This document shows, piece by piece, positions 1 through 7,655 of a stretch of 10,323 nucleotides of DNA (its first letter is position 1; every line of letters starts with the position of its first letter). The translations under genes were made by a program, and so were the position numbers. This stretch comes from CAWVWF01 sp963933885 (GTDB lineage Bacteria > Bacteroidota > Bacteroidia > Flavobacteriales_C > GCA-002722245), in NCBI GenBank assembly GCA_963933885.1, contig CAWVWF010000126.1, positions 1 through 10,323 of the forward strand. Direction: 5' to 3'. A model generated the notes under the pieces. It was not told the origin of the DNA. It was given only the letters and a program-made list of their open reading frames with translations, and ran no database searches.

Positions 1-2360
1 GATATTATGTTAGAGACATCACCAGAGGTAGTTACGTGTGTGACTCCGCTACTCATTGATTGAAACTCCTCAGCATCATTATATCCGTCTTTTATATTAA
101 TTCCATTAATTCCAGATTTATCAAAAGCGTAATAATTTACTTTACTAGACCTTAAAGCTTTAATTCCAGCGTAAATACCTCCAGTTTCATAAACATATCC
201 TAAATCTTTTGTTGCATCAAAATCAGCATGATTATCTTTCTCATTTCCAATATTCCAATCGCTATAGACTCCAAGATAAACATCTTCCATAGCTGAAGAA
301 GTTGGGTTTTTAACAATATATTCATAAATAATATAATCTTCATTTGGAGAAGAACTCCAAGCATAAGCCATTTGATCAATTTTAACACCTACCTGATCAA
401 TCGCCCAAGAATCATCTAATTCACCTTTTGCAATAAAATCAGCACTACCTGAAACAACTGTTGCCGAATTAAAAGTTAACAACTCGTAATCTTCATAAGA
501 AAGTACATTTGATTCAGAAACACCAAATAACACACCCATCTCTTTAATTAAACTACCACTCCCTTTATACTCAACTCCTAAACCATTTCCAGAAAAAGTA
601 TATCCTATACGTCCGTAATTATTAAAACTTAAGTCTAAATTATTAGTGACAATATCAATATAATCCTTATTGACTTTAACATCAAAATTATCAAACCAAA
701 CATTTGAACCGTCTGTAATTTCTATTTCAAAATTTGCATTTGAATTCACTCCAGCCGTTCCAGAAATTACAAATTTAAAATCTGAACCAGTTTTTTTTGA
801 TTCATTAGATCCTAAAATTGTAATAAACGATATTGAATCCAAAATTTCAGACTTTCCATCATTTGATCTTAATAAAACTGAAACATTAGATGCTGCTCCT
901 AATTGATTAATCAATTCTAACGATAATAAAACAGTATCTCCTTGACCTAAATTTTGATCAAACCCATCATCAGTTTCATGATTAAAATAAGTTATAAATG
1001 GAGTTGTAATAGGAAGTAAGGCCTTATGAGCATTAACTCTTCCAGTCCCTAACATCCCAACATATGCAGAATTACCTCCTACTGAATAAATATCATCTGT
1101 TGAGGATTTAATAATCGCAGCGATTTTTTGAGGACTCGCCCCTGGATACTCAGACTTCACTAAGCCTGCTAATCCTGCAACTATAGGTGATGCAAAAGAA
1201 GTACCTCTTCCTACCATTCCTGACCCACCCCCTTTCCATAGCGCGACAACATTATGAGCTGGAGCAACTACATCAACTTTATCATTATACTGAGAACCTT
1301 CATTACCAGACTGAACCCATTTTTCATCTGAAGCATTTGTACCTCCAACTGAAAGTACATTATCATATGAAGCTGGATAAAAATAACTTGTAGCATTACT
1401 ATTTCCTGCTGCAGCAACTACTACAACACCTTTATTTATAGTTGCATAGTTAATTACGTCTTGACTATACTGACTATAAGAACTAGCACCTCCCCATGAA
1501 CAGTTAATCACATCAACACCATGATCTGCAGCATACACTATCCCAGTATAAGCACCTGTTAAATAATTATTACTATTAACGATTTTAACTGGCAAAACCA
1601 TTACATTATAACCGATAGCAGCGATATTTGCACCATTATCAGTATTGGCAACTGCCATTCCTGTAACTTGATTTCCATGATGTCCTAAAACTTCAGGATC
1701 ATTATCGTTTTCTCCTGTATCCCAACCTATAAAATTATCTATATATCCATCGTTATCATTATCAATCCCATCTATTGGATCATTATAATTCTTTTTAATC
1801 CTACCTACTAAATCAGGATGATCACTATCAATACCAGTATCTGTAATTCCAACAACAATATTCGTATCTCCCTTTTGAATATCCCACGCATCAAAAGCTT
1901 TAATTACACTTAAATGGTATTGGTCACTTATCTTAGGGTCATCTGGAGTATACAGTAAATCTGGAACAATCTGAGCTTCTGCGTATTCAAACATCCCTGT
2001 ACTATAAAACATTTCCGCAGCAGTGAATTCATTGAAATCACTAGAATAACTAACTTTATAAATATTAGATAAATCAACTAATTTATAGCCGTCTTTATTA
2101 GATTCAGTTCTAGGTTTATAAATCTTAGTGAACTGTTTAGAAATACTTGAAATCGAAAACTTGTCAATTAAATTAGAAATAGACGTATTTGAAAAATCGT
2201 TTAACAAAAACAATGTTCTAAATTCCTCTTTTACTTTTAGGACCAACTCACCTTTTATAACATTATGAACTTCACGCTTCACTACACCACTATCCTCTTG
2301 CCCCAGTAAAACAACCGAGAAAATGCAAAACAAAACTGTTAAAAATGATAATTTCTTCAT
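1..2360 (-). CDS. Secreted subtilisin-like (S8) serine peptidase, partial (C-terminus beyond left edge)
   Basis: The frame is open from the ATG at 2358-2360 to the window edge, giving 786 codons with no stop; the gene continues outside. Residues 1-20 are a signal peptide (lysines, hydrophobic core, likely cut after LLGQ), followed by a pro-region to about 130. The S8 domain spans about 140-445. Its catalytic residues are visible: Asp174 (ITDTGID), His228 (HHGNQVTG), oxyanion Asn320 (AAAGNS) and Ser388 (GTSFASP). An acidic Asp-rich loop at 200-208 (D-x-D-x-D-G-Y-I-D) resembles a calcium site. Residues 455-786 match the middle region of the neighbouring peptidase at 2481-5708, so this is a paralogue from tandem duplication. 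A T9SS sorting domain is expected in the missing part (inference). The 120-base gap to the upstream gene holds only a weak promoter-like pair (TTTT, 19 bases, TATCTTTC at 2392-2399), so co-transcription is possible. The likely role is extracellular or cell-surface proteolysis; the substrate is unknown. Confidence 0.93.
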   Translation of the reverse strand, partial: MKKLSFLTVLFCIFSVVLLGQEDSGVVKREVHNVIKGELVLKVKEEFRTLFLLNDFSNTSISNLIDKFSISSISKQFTKIYKPRTESNKDGYKLVDLSNIYKVSYSSDFNEFTAAEMFYSTGMFEYAEAQIVPDLLYTPDDPKISDQYHLSVIKAFDAWDIQKGDTNIVVGITDTGIDSDHPDLVGRIKKNYNDPIDGIDNDNDGYIDNFIGWDTGENDNDPEVLGHHGNQVTGMAVANTDNGANIAAIGYNVMVLPVKIVNSNNYLTGAYTGIVYAADHGVDVINCSWGGASSYSQYSQDVINYATINKGVVVVAAAGNSNATSYFYPASYDNVLSVGGTNASDEKWVQSGNEGSQYNDKVDVVAPAHNVVALWKGGGSGMVGRGTSFASPIVAGLAGLVKSEYPGASPQKIAAIIKSSTDDIYSVGGNSAYVGMLGTGRVNAHKALLPITTPFITYFNHETDDGFDQNLGQGDTVLLSLELINQLGAASNVSVLLRSNDGKSEILDSISFITILGSNESKKTGSDFKFVISGTAGVNSNANFEIEITDGSNVWFDNFDVKVNKDYIDIVTNNLDLSFNNYGRIGYTFSGNGLGVEYKGSGSLIKEMGVLFGVSESNVLSYEDYELLTFNSATVVSGSADFIAKGELDDSWAIDQVGVKIDQMAYAWSSSPNEDYIIYEYIVKNPTSSAMEDVYLGVYSDWNIGNEKDNHADFDATKDLGYVYETGGIYAGIKALRSSKVNYYAFDKSGINGINIKDGYNDAEEFQSMSSGVTHVTTSGDVSNII

Positions 2361-2454
2361 ATCAAATAGATATTTAGGGCATTCAACTTATGAAAGATAC
2401 TAAATAACCCTGTATAAAAAAACGGAATACCTAGTGAAAGGTTACACTATTTAT

Positions 2455-2471
2455 CGTATTTCTTAAATACG
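2455..2471 (-). other. Short perfect hairpin between the two peptidase genes
   Basis: A 7-bp perfect inverted repeat (CGTATTT / AAATACG) with a 3-base loop lies 10 bases after the stop codon of the upstream peptidase gene, as read on the minus strand. It could act as a weak terminator or an mRNA 3'-end structure. It lacks the GC-rich stem and T-tract of an intrinsic terminator, so it may be a chance palindrome in AT-rich DNA. Confidence 0.25.
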
Positions 2472-2480
2472 TGATTACAC

Positions 2481-5400
2481 CTACTTACGAATAAGTAATT
2501 TAAACTCTTGTTTATTCTTCACATTAAGTACTGAAACAGTGTATACTCCAGAAGAAAGCTGATCAATATTTATTTTATAATTATCTAATTCACCTACAGC
2601 TTCGGTTAAAACTTTTTTACCAAGTTCATCATAAATAGAAACAACACTCTCGTTAATTACTTCTAAAGTATTAATGATCACATAGTCTGATGCAGGGTTA
2701 GGATAAAGAGAGACACCAAGATTAGTATTCACATTATTCAAACCTGTTATTAAGTCTATATCAACAGTATCCCTAACTACACATCCATTAGCATCAGTAA
2801 CCATTAACTTATAAGAACCAACACAAAGATCTACAGCATGCATTGTGTCCCTACCGGCATCATCCTCCCAGTTAATTATGTAAACAGGAGTACCACCGAC
2901 AATAAATCCATCAATTGCGCCACTACAAGAACCTGCATCCATAATTGTATCACTAAAAGTAATTGCTAAAGCAGAAGGTTCTGAAATAACAACAGAAACA
3001 GTATTTACATTACCAACTGCGTCAGTAACTGTACATATATATGTCCCATCACATAATCCAATAGCTGTATCAGTAGTTTGAGCTAAAGGATCATTCCATA
3101 AATAACTATATGGAGATATTCCATTAGAAGCTTGTATTCCAGCTTCACCTGAACAACTATCTTTACAAGTGGCGTTAAGAGTATGCGAGATAATTAAATC
3201 TATATTTCTAATACTTTTATAAATTGTATCAGATTCTAAAACTTGCTCTTTAAACTTAAAAAAAGTAGTGTCAGAAACAATAGCAAAAGCGATGGTAACA
3301 GAATCCCCTGTTAATATATTAATACCTCCAACTCCTACAACTTGAGAAACATCACTTACTCCTGCGCTATCCCTTCCGTTCCCCCCAGAGACTGAGGTAT
3401 ACTGTTCTGCCGATGTAAAACCATCATACTGATTTATACTACTATTAGAACCATCATTATCAAAAGCATAATGCTGAATTAAAGAATCTGACAATATATG
3501 AACTCCAGCATAAATTCCTGAAGGCTCATAACAATACCCCGTTTTAATAGTTGAGTCATAAACTGCAATATTATTATTGTAAGCATTTATATCCCAGTCT
3601 GAAAATATTCCTAAATTCAACCCCGTAATCGGAGCACCCGAAATATTTATTACGTTATACTCAACTATTATAAAATTCCTTTTATCTGAATCATCCCAAA
3701 CTAATGTTTTTTGCTTTAATTTCAACCCTATCGAACTTGCCGCAGGATCGTCTTTAAAAGAAGTTGAAATATCAAGTGAAGATTCTATACCTGGATAAAT
3801 ATAAGATATGCCTTCATTTGTTTCCCAGTCACCATCTAACACAAAACTAGACTTCACTCCGTCAACAGCGGCTAACAAGCCCATTTGATACAAAATAGTA
3901 TTACCTCCATAAACCTTTAAACCCACACCTTGAGATTGTGCACCTATAACGTTATAAGCAAGTTTACCTGAAGCTCCAACTGTAAATGCAAGGTCATTAA
4001 CGGAAGTCGTAATATAATCTACATTTAAAGTTGTACTTATAATCTGTTTAGTATCATAAGCTCCATCTTCAAAAACAATTTTAAATTCAACTAAAGTACT
4101 TGGTGATGCACCAGCTTTTACTTTAAACGAAAATGGAATCCCGCTTGTTGAACCAGAAGCTCCGCTTGGCACTGCTCCAAAAACCCTTACCGAATCAATC
4201 CATTCCACATAAGGGGAATTTGTAGAAATCGTCATTTTAGATGCTGCACTTGAAGTAGCAAGAACATTATACAATGTTCCATAAATATAAATTTTTTCAC
4301 CATCAGTAAATAAACCATCTTGTAAATCATTATATACTAAACCATCCATGAAAAATCCTGGATGAGAAGTTTCCGTTACCGATCTATACATATTTAACAA
4401 ACCTTCTCCCATTGTATTTTCATAGGTTGAATTAAAAGGAATTCCACTTAAATCATCTGCAGTAGCTTTTAATTGCTCCATAACTTGAATTGCGGAATAA
4501 CCTGGGAACTGACTTTTAACAATTGCAGCAGCTCCTGCAACCATTGGACTAGAAAACGAAGTTCCTCTCCCACTCCCCAATGTCCCTCCTCCATTATTAA
4601 CTCTTGTAATCGAAATAGCTGGAGCTACAATATCAACTTCTTCATTATAATTGGAACCTTCAGTTCCACTTTGGACCCATTTCTGATTCAATGTATCTGT
4701 TCCACCTACTGACAATGCGAAATCAAAACTAGCAGGATAAAACTTATCAGTTGCATGTGAATTCCCTGCAGATGCAACGACCAAACAATTATTATCTACA
4801 GTGGCTTTTCTTACGACATCCTGACCATATGCCGACCAAGAATTTGGACTTCCCCAAGAACAATTCACAACACTACAACCATGTTCTGAAGCATATTCTA
4901 TAGATTTATATGCAGCTGTTAATGCCCCACTTGCATCTGTAATTTTAATTGGTAGTAACTTACACTTAAACCCTACTCCAGCTAATTGATTATTATTATC
5001 TGTACTCGCCCCAGCCACACCTGAAACAAAAATCCCATGCCAACTTGCGCCTGCAGTAGGATCACTATCCTCTTCTCCTAGATCCCATCCACGATAATTA
5101 TCAACATACCCATCACTATCATCATCAATTCCATTTATAGGATCTAGATAGTTATATTTCACATTATCAACTAGATCTGGATGATCAATATCAAAACCAG
5201 TATCTGATATCCCAATCACAACATTAGTATCACCTTTTGTAACTCCCCATGCTTCATAAGCATTAATAGTATCCAAATAGTATAAATCTATCAATTGAGG
5301 ATCATTGGGTGTATATAACAAATCAAATTTAAATGACGGCTCTGCATATTCAAACATTCCCGTTTTTAACAAATGAGGAATTACTATCCAAGGATCATCA

Positions 5401-5708
5401 TTACTATTATACTTCAATTTATAAATCAATGATAAATCCGTATATGCCATTCCATTGGCATGCTTAGCTCTAACTGGTTTTTTTTGCCTAGGAAACTCTT
5501 TAATAACAGAAACAACTCCAACCTTTCCAAATATATATTCTAACCGATTGTTTACTATAGCATCATTTTTACAATCTGCCCTAAATTCATCTTTAACTTT
5601 TATAATAACAGTTTTACTTTCGTAATTTGAACTAGAGTTTCTTTTTGTTTTTTGAGCAACTGATATGCTAAAAATTAAAGTAAACGCAATTAGGATAATG
5701 TTTTTCAT
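2481..5708 (-). CDS. Secreted subtilisin-like (S8) serine peptidase with SprB-like repeats and T9SS type A sorting domain
   Basis: This is a complete 1075-residue protein. Residues 1-19 are a signal peptide (cut after SVAQ), followed by a pro-region to about 130. The S8 peptidase covers about 135-440, with Asp169 (ISDTGFD), His224 (WHGIFVSG), oxyanion Asn316 (ASAGNS) and Ser384 (GTSFSSP). An acidic, probably calcium-binding loop lies at 195-203. A long beta-rich region (about 450-840) is shared with the next gene. Two SprB-like repeats follow at about 844-908 (YSYLWNDP, TDTAIGLCDGTY, TVTDAVGN) and 914-984 (VGSYKLMVTDANGC); the second is divergent. The C-terminus (about 990-1075) is a T9SS type A sorting domain: SLYPNPASDYV, SIYDELGKKV, LSSGVYTVSV, then a basic end. 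By family knowledge it is exported by Sec and then the type IX system, and is surface-anchored or released. The ATG at 5706-5708 directly precedes the signal peptide. It lies 59 bases after the HsdR_N gene on the same strand. Confidence 0.96.
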   Translation of the reverse strand: MKNIILIAFTLIFSISVAQKTKRNSSSNYESKTVIIKVKDEFRADCKNDAIVNNRLEYIFGKVGVVSVIKEFPRQKKPVRAKHANGMAYTDLSLIYKLKYNSNDDPWIVIPHLLKTGMFEYAEPSFKFDLLYTPNDPQLIDLYYLDTINAYEAWGVTKGDTNVVIGISDTGFDIDHPDLVDNVKYNYLDPINGIDDDSDGYVDNYRGWDLGEEDSDPTAGASWHGIFVSGVAGASTDNNNQLAGVGFKCKLLPIKITDASGALTAAYKSIEYASEHGCSVVNCSWGSPNSWSAYGQDVVRKATVDNNCLVVASAGNSHATDKFYPASFDFALSVGGTDTLNQKWVQSGTEGSNYNEEVDIVAPAISITRVNNGGGTLGSGRGTSFSSPMVAGAAAIVKSQFPGYSAIQVMEQLKATADDLSGIPFNSTYENTMGEGLLNMYRSVTETSHPGFFMDGLVYNDLQDGLFTDGEKIYIYGTLYNVLATSSAASKMTISTNSPYVEWIDSVRVFGAVPSGASGSTSGIPFSFKVKAGASPSTLVEFKIVFEDGAYDTKQIISTTLNVDYITTSVNDLAFTVGASGKLAYNVIGAQSQGVGLKVYGGNTILYQMGLLAAVDGVKSSFVLDGDWETNEGISYIYPGIESSLDISTSFKDDPAASSIGLKLKQKTLVWDDSDKRNFIIVEYNVINISGAPITGLNLGIFSDWDINAYNNNIAVYDSTIKTGYCYEPSGIYAGVHILSDSLIQHYAFDNDGSNSSINQYDGFTSAEQYTSVSGGNGRDSAGVSDVSQVVGVGGINILTGDSVTIAFAIVSDTTFFKFKEQVLESDTIYKSIRNIDLIISHTLNATCKDSCSGEAGIQASNGISPYSYLWNDPLAQTTDTAIGLCDGTYICTVTDAVGNVNTVSVVISEPSALAITFSDTIMDAGSCSGAIDGFIVGGTPVYIINWEDDAGRDTMHAVDLCVGSYKLMVTDANGCVVRDTVDIDLITGLNNVNTNLGVSLYPNPASDYVIINTLEVINESVVSIYDELGKKVLTEAVGELDNYKINIDQLSSGVYTVSVLNVKNKQEFKLLIRK

Positions 5709-5767
5709 AAGTTTCTGATTGTAATACTCTATTATAAACCATACGGCTCTTTCACCAAAAAGTTATA

Positions 5768-6211
5768 CTACAAATCTTCAAACTTAGGCAATTCATTTAG
5801 CTGCTTAATCTCTCCTTCAGAAACGAAGAAGATTTTATGACTCAGTCCATTTGAGAGCACAATATACTTAGCCTTATAAACTTGATTATAATTTAAAGCT
5901 TGACTTAATGTACTTTCTGAAATTTTAATTTTCGGAGCTTTACATTCAATTAGAACAGTAGCTTCTGAAGCTTTATATATCAAAACATCTGAACGACGTT
6001 GATTTTCATTTACTTTTAATCCAGATTCAATTTGAATAATACCTTCAGGATAATTCAAAAACTCAACAATAAACCTAATCCAGTTTTGCCTCACCCATTC
6101 TTCTGGCGTAAACACCAACCATTTTTTCCTGATTGAATCAAAAATGCAAGGACGATTTTGATCGTCTTTTTTAAATCTAAACTGAAAACTAGGTAAATTA
6201 AGTTTTTGCAC
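5768..6211 (-). CDS. HsdR N-terminal domain protein (solo PD-(D/E)XK nuclease-like protein)
   Basis: A 147-residue cytoplasmic protein with no signal peptide, corresponding to the HSDR_N_2 family (type I restriction enzyme R subunit N-terminal domain). The PD-(D/E)XK nuclease core is visible: Asp75 in RRSDVLIY, then Glu89-x-Lys91 in LIECKAP, then Gln104 in SQALNYNQVY, which fits the QxxxY motif of HsdR-type nucleases. The helicase and translocase parts of a true HsdR are absent, and no methylase or specificity gene is nearby, so this is not a restriction system. Small solo proteins of this family are widespread in Bacteroidota and their role is not established. The start is GTG at 6209-6211: an in-frame TGA lies 30 bases upstream with no ATG between, and the protein then begins MQKLNLPS, the usual family opening. 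It may be co-transcribed with the peptidase 59 bases downstream, but no functional link is evident. Confidence 0.85.
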   Translation of the reverse strand: MQKLNLPSFQFRFKKDDQNRPCIFDSIRKKWLVFTPEEWVRQNWIRFIVEFLNYPEGIIQIESGLKVNENQRRSDVLIYKASEATVLIECKAPKIKISESTLSQALNYNQVYKAKYIVLSNGLSHKIFFVSEGEIKQLNELPKFEDL

Positions 6212-6231
6212 TCCACAAAGGTGCTGTTTTT

Positions 6232-6262
6232 TTTTATTTCTTCAATGCAATCTTTAACTTTG
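6232..6262 (+). promoter_or_regulatory. Candidate Bacteroidota-type promoter for the lactone oxidase operon
   Basis: TAACTTTG at 6255-6262 is a perfect match to the Bacteroidota -7 box TAnnTTTG. Nineteen bases upstream, at 6232-6235, is TTTT, one mismatch from the -33 box TTTG, inside a run of nine Ts. Initiation would fall near 6268-6270, leaving a leader of about 75 bases before the ATG at 6345. This is a sequence match only. Confidence 0.4.
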
Positions 6263-6344
6263 AAATCAACAGATAGATAATTACTATTTTAATAGTGTCA
6301 ATTAATTATTGAAGTTAAGGTAGTTTCGTGAAAAGAATAATAAA

Positions 6345-7655
6345 ATGAAGGACAGTTCTGGTATATGGTTAAGTTGGAATGAAAATTTAAAACATCCATA
6401 CTCTAAAACCCATATCATTAAAACAGAAAAGGACATTATCAATGCAGTCAAAGATGCTGATAAAATTAGATTTTTCGGAAGTAAACAATCTTCTTCGGAC
6501 ATAGCGGCTGGGACAACAACACTTATAGACATTAGAGAATATAATAAAATTATAAATATTGATGATTCTAAACTTCAAATCACAGTCCAATCAGGTGTTT
6601 TATTAAAAGACTTAATTGAAAATATTGAAGCACAAGGATGGTGCATTCCTTGTCTACCAGATATAAATACAATAACTATAGGAGGAGCCATTGCAACCGG
6701 AACTCATGGGACAAATGGTCATTTACTCTCTGAATATATAGCTAAGTGTAAATTGGTTTTAGCTGATGGAATGATACTTGAAATTTCAAATCAAGATGAA
6801 CTAATAAATGCTGTTCGTGTTTCCATAGGTACTTTAGGAGTATTTTCAGAAATCACTTTCCAATGTGAGCCATCATATACTCTTCACCTAAAAGAAGGGC
6901 CAGAAAAAGATTCTAATTGGCTTGTCAATCTTAAAGATAATTTAGAAAAATATGATTTTTTAAGAATCTTATGGCTTCCTCATACGGGGAATGGATATGT
7001 AATAAAAGGAGAGAAAATTAATCCTAACAAAAAAATTAAAACCAAAAGTGGTCCTTCTCATTTAAAACATAGGAGAACTGCATCTAAAATATTATATAAA
7101 TACACGAATAGATTCCCTTGGTTTACAGCTATTGCGAATAAAATCCTCTACACTATTTTCTTCAAAAGTAAGAAAGAGCATAAAGGAAGTCTTTATCAAG
7201 CAACTGTAACAAAATCGAGAGGATCCACACTAGAACTCGCAGAATGGACTATTCCAATGAATAAATTCCCTGATGTTTTCTCAGAAATGAAAGAAGAAAT
7301 AAACAAGTGGAGTAATGATTCTTTTATTCATATCCCTATGGATATTAGATTCGTTAAAAAAGACCAGGCATGGTTGAGCTATGCATACAATGAAGATATC
7401 GTTACCATGGGTTGTGTTTGTAGAAACGCCAAATCGGCCAATGAATATGAAGCATTTAAAACTGTTGAATCAATTTTCTTAAAGCATGGAGGAAAGCCAC
7501 ATTGGGCAAAACGTTTTTCAGCTAAAAATGATGAATTGGAAAAATTATATCCTAAATGGAACGATTTTAAAAAGCTTAGAAAAGAAATGGATCCTTCAAA
7601 TAAGTTTTTAAATAATTACTTAGCTGAAATCTTTAACGAACCAACTGAAGCATGA
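6345..7655 (+). CDS. FAD-dependent aldonolactone oxidase/dehydrogenase (D-arabinono-1,4-lactone oxidase family)
   Basis: A 436-residue cytoplasmic flavoprotein without signal peptide. The N-terminal half (about 20-180) is an FAD-binding type 4 (PCMH) domain: RFFGSKQSSSDIA (42-54), an IDI strand near 61-63, and GGAIATGTHG (113-122). The C-terminal half is an ALO domain ending in the family hallmark PHWAK (385-389), YPKW and a DPSNKFLNNYL tail (416-426). The family oxidises sugar 1,4-lactones or related alditols at C2/C1, as in L-gulono-, L-galactono- and D-arabinono-lactone. In covalent-flavin members the first motif reads G-x-G-H-S and the His is bound to FAD; here Gln48 replaces it, so FAD is probably non-covalent, as in plant galactonolactone dehydrogenase. 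The ATG at 6345 is the first start after an in-frame TAG at 6321. The stop overlaps the next gene's start as ATGA. The family is secure; the exact substrate and electron acceptor cannot be read from sequence. Confidence 0.88.
   Translation: MKDSSGIWLSWNENLKHPYSKTHIIKTEKDIINAVKDADKIRFFGSKQSSSDIAAGTTTLIDIREYNKIINIDDSKLQITVQSGVLLKDLIENIEAQGWCIPCLPDINTITIGGAIATGTHGTNGHLLSEYIAKCKLVLADGMILEISNQDELINAVRVSIGTLGVFSEITFQCEPSYTLHLKEGPEKDSNWLVNLKDNLEKYDFLRILWLPHTGNGYVIKGEKINPNKKIKTKSGPSHLKHRRTASKILYKYTNRFPWFTAIANKILYTIFFKSKKEHKGSLYQATVTKSRGSTLELAEWTIPMNKFPDVFSEMKEEINKWSNDSFIHIPMDIRFVKKDQAWLSYAYNEDIVTMGCVCRNAKSANEYEAFKTVESIFLKHGGKPHWAKRFSAKNDELEKLYPKWNDFKKLRKEMDPSNKFLNNYLAEIFNEPTEA

Noticed and set aside
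670..906. Plus-strand open frame of 78 codons opposite the partial peptidase gene, and similar ones at 1187-1393 and 4473-4712
   Set aside because: They lie antisense within well-supported peptidase coding sequence and show compositions typical of mirrored frames (Ser/Thr/Pro- or His/Tyr/Leu-rich), with no recognisable motif.
2361..2480. Own promoter for the downstream peptidase (TTTT, 19 bases, TATCTTTC at 2392-2399)
   Set aside because: Both boxes carry a mismatch and the DNA is AT-rich, so chance similarity is likely; no other signal was seen in this 120-base gap apart from the short hairpin at 2455-2471.
5768..6211. Restriction-modification or defence system suggested by the HsdR_N domain
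   Set aside because: No methylase, specificity subunit, helicase or other defence gene is in the window, and solo HSDR_N_2 proteins are common chromosomal genes in Bacteroidota.
6216..6240. Minus-strand promoter for the HsdR_N gene (TTG, 19 bases, CACCTTTG)
   Set aside because: The -7 box has a mismatch at its important first T, and the predicted start would fall almost on the GTG codon, requiring a leaderless message.
6302..6590. Two minus-strand open frames (6302-6532 and 6387-6590) overlapping the start of the lactone oxidase gene
   Set aside because: They mutually overlap, are antisense to a gene with clear family motifs, and have no domain signal.
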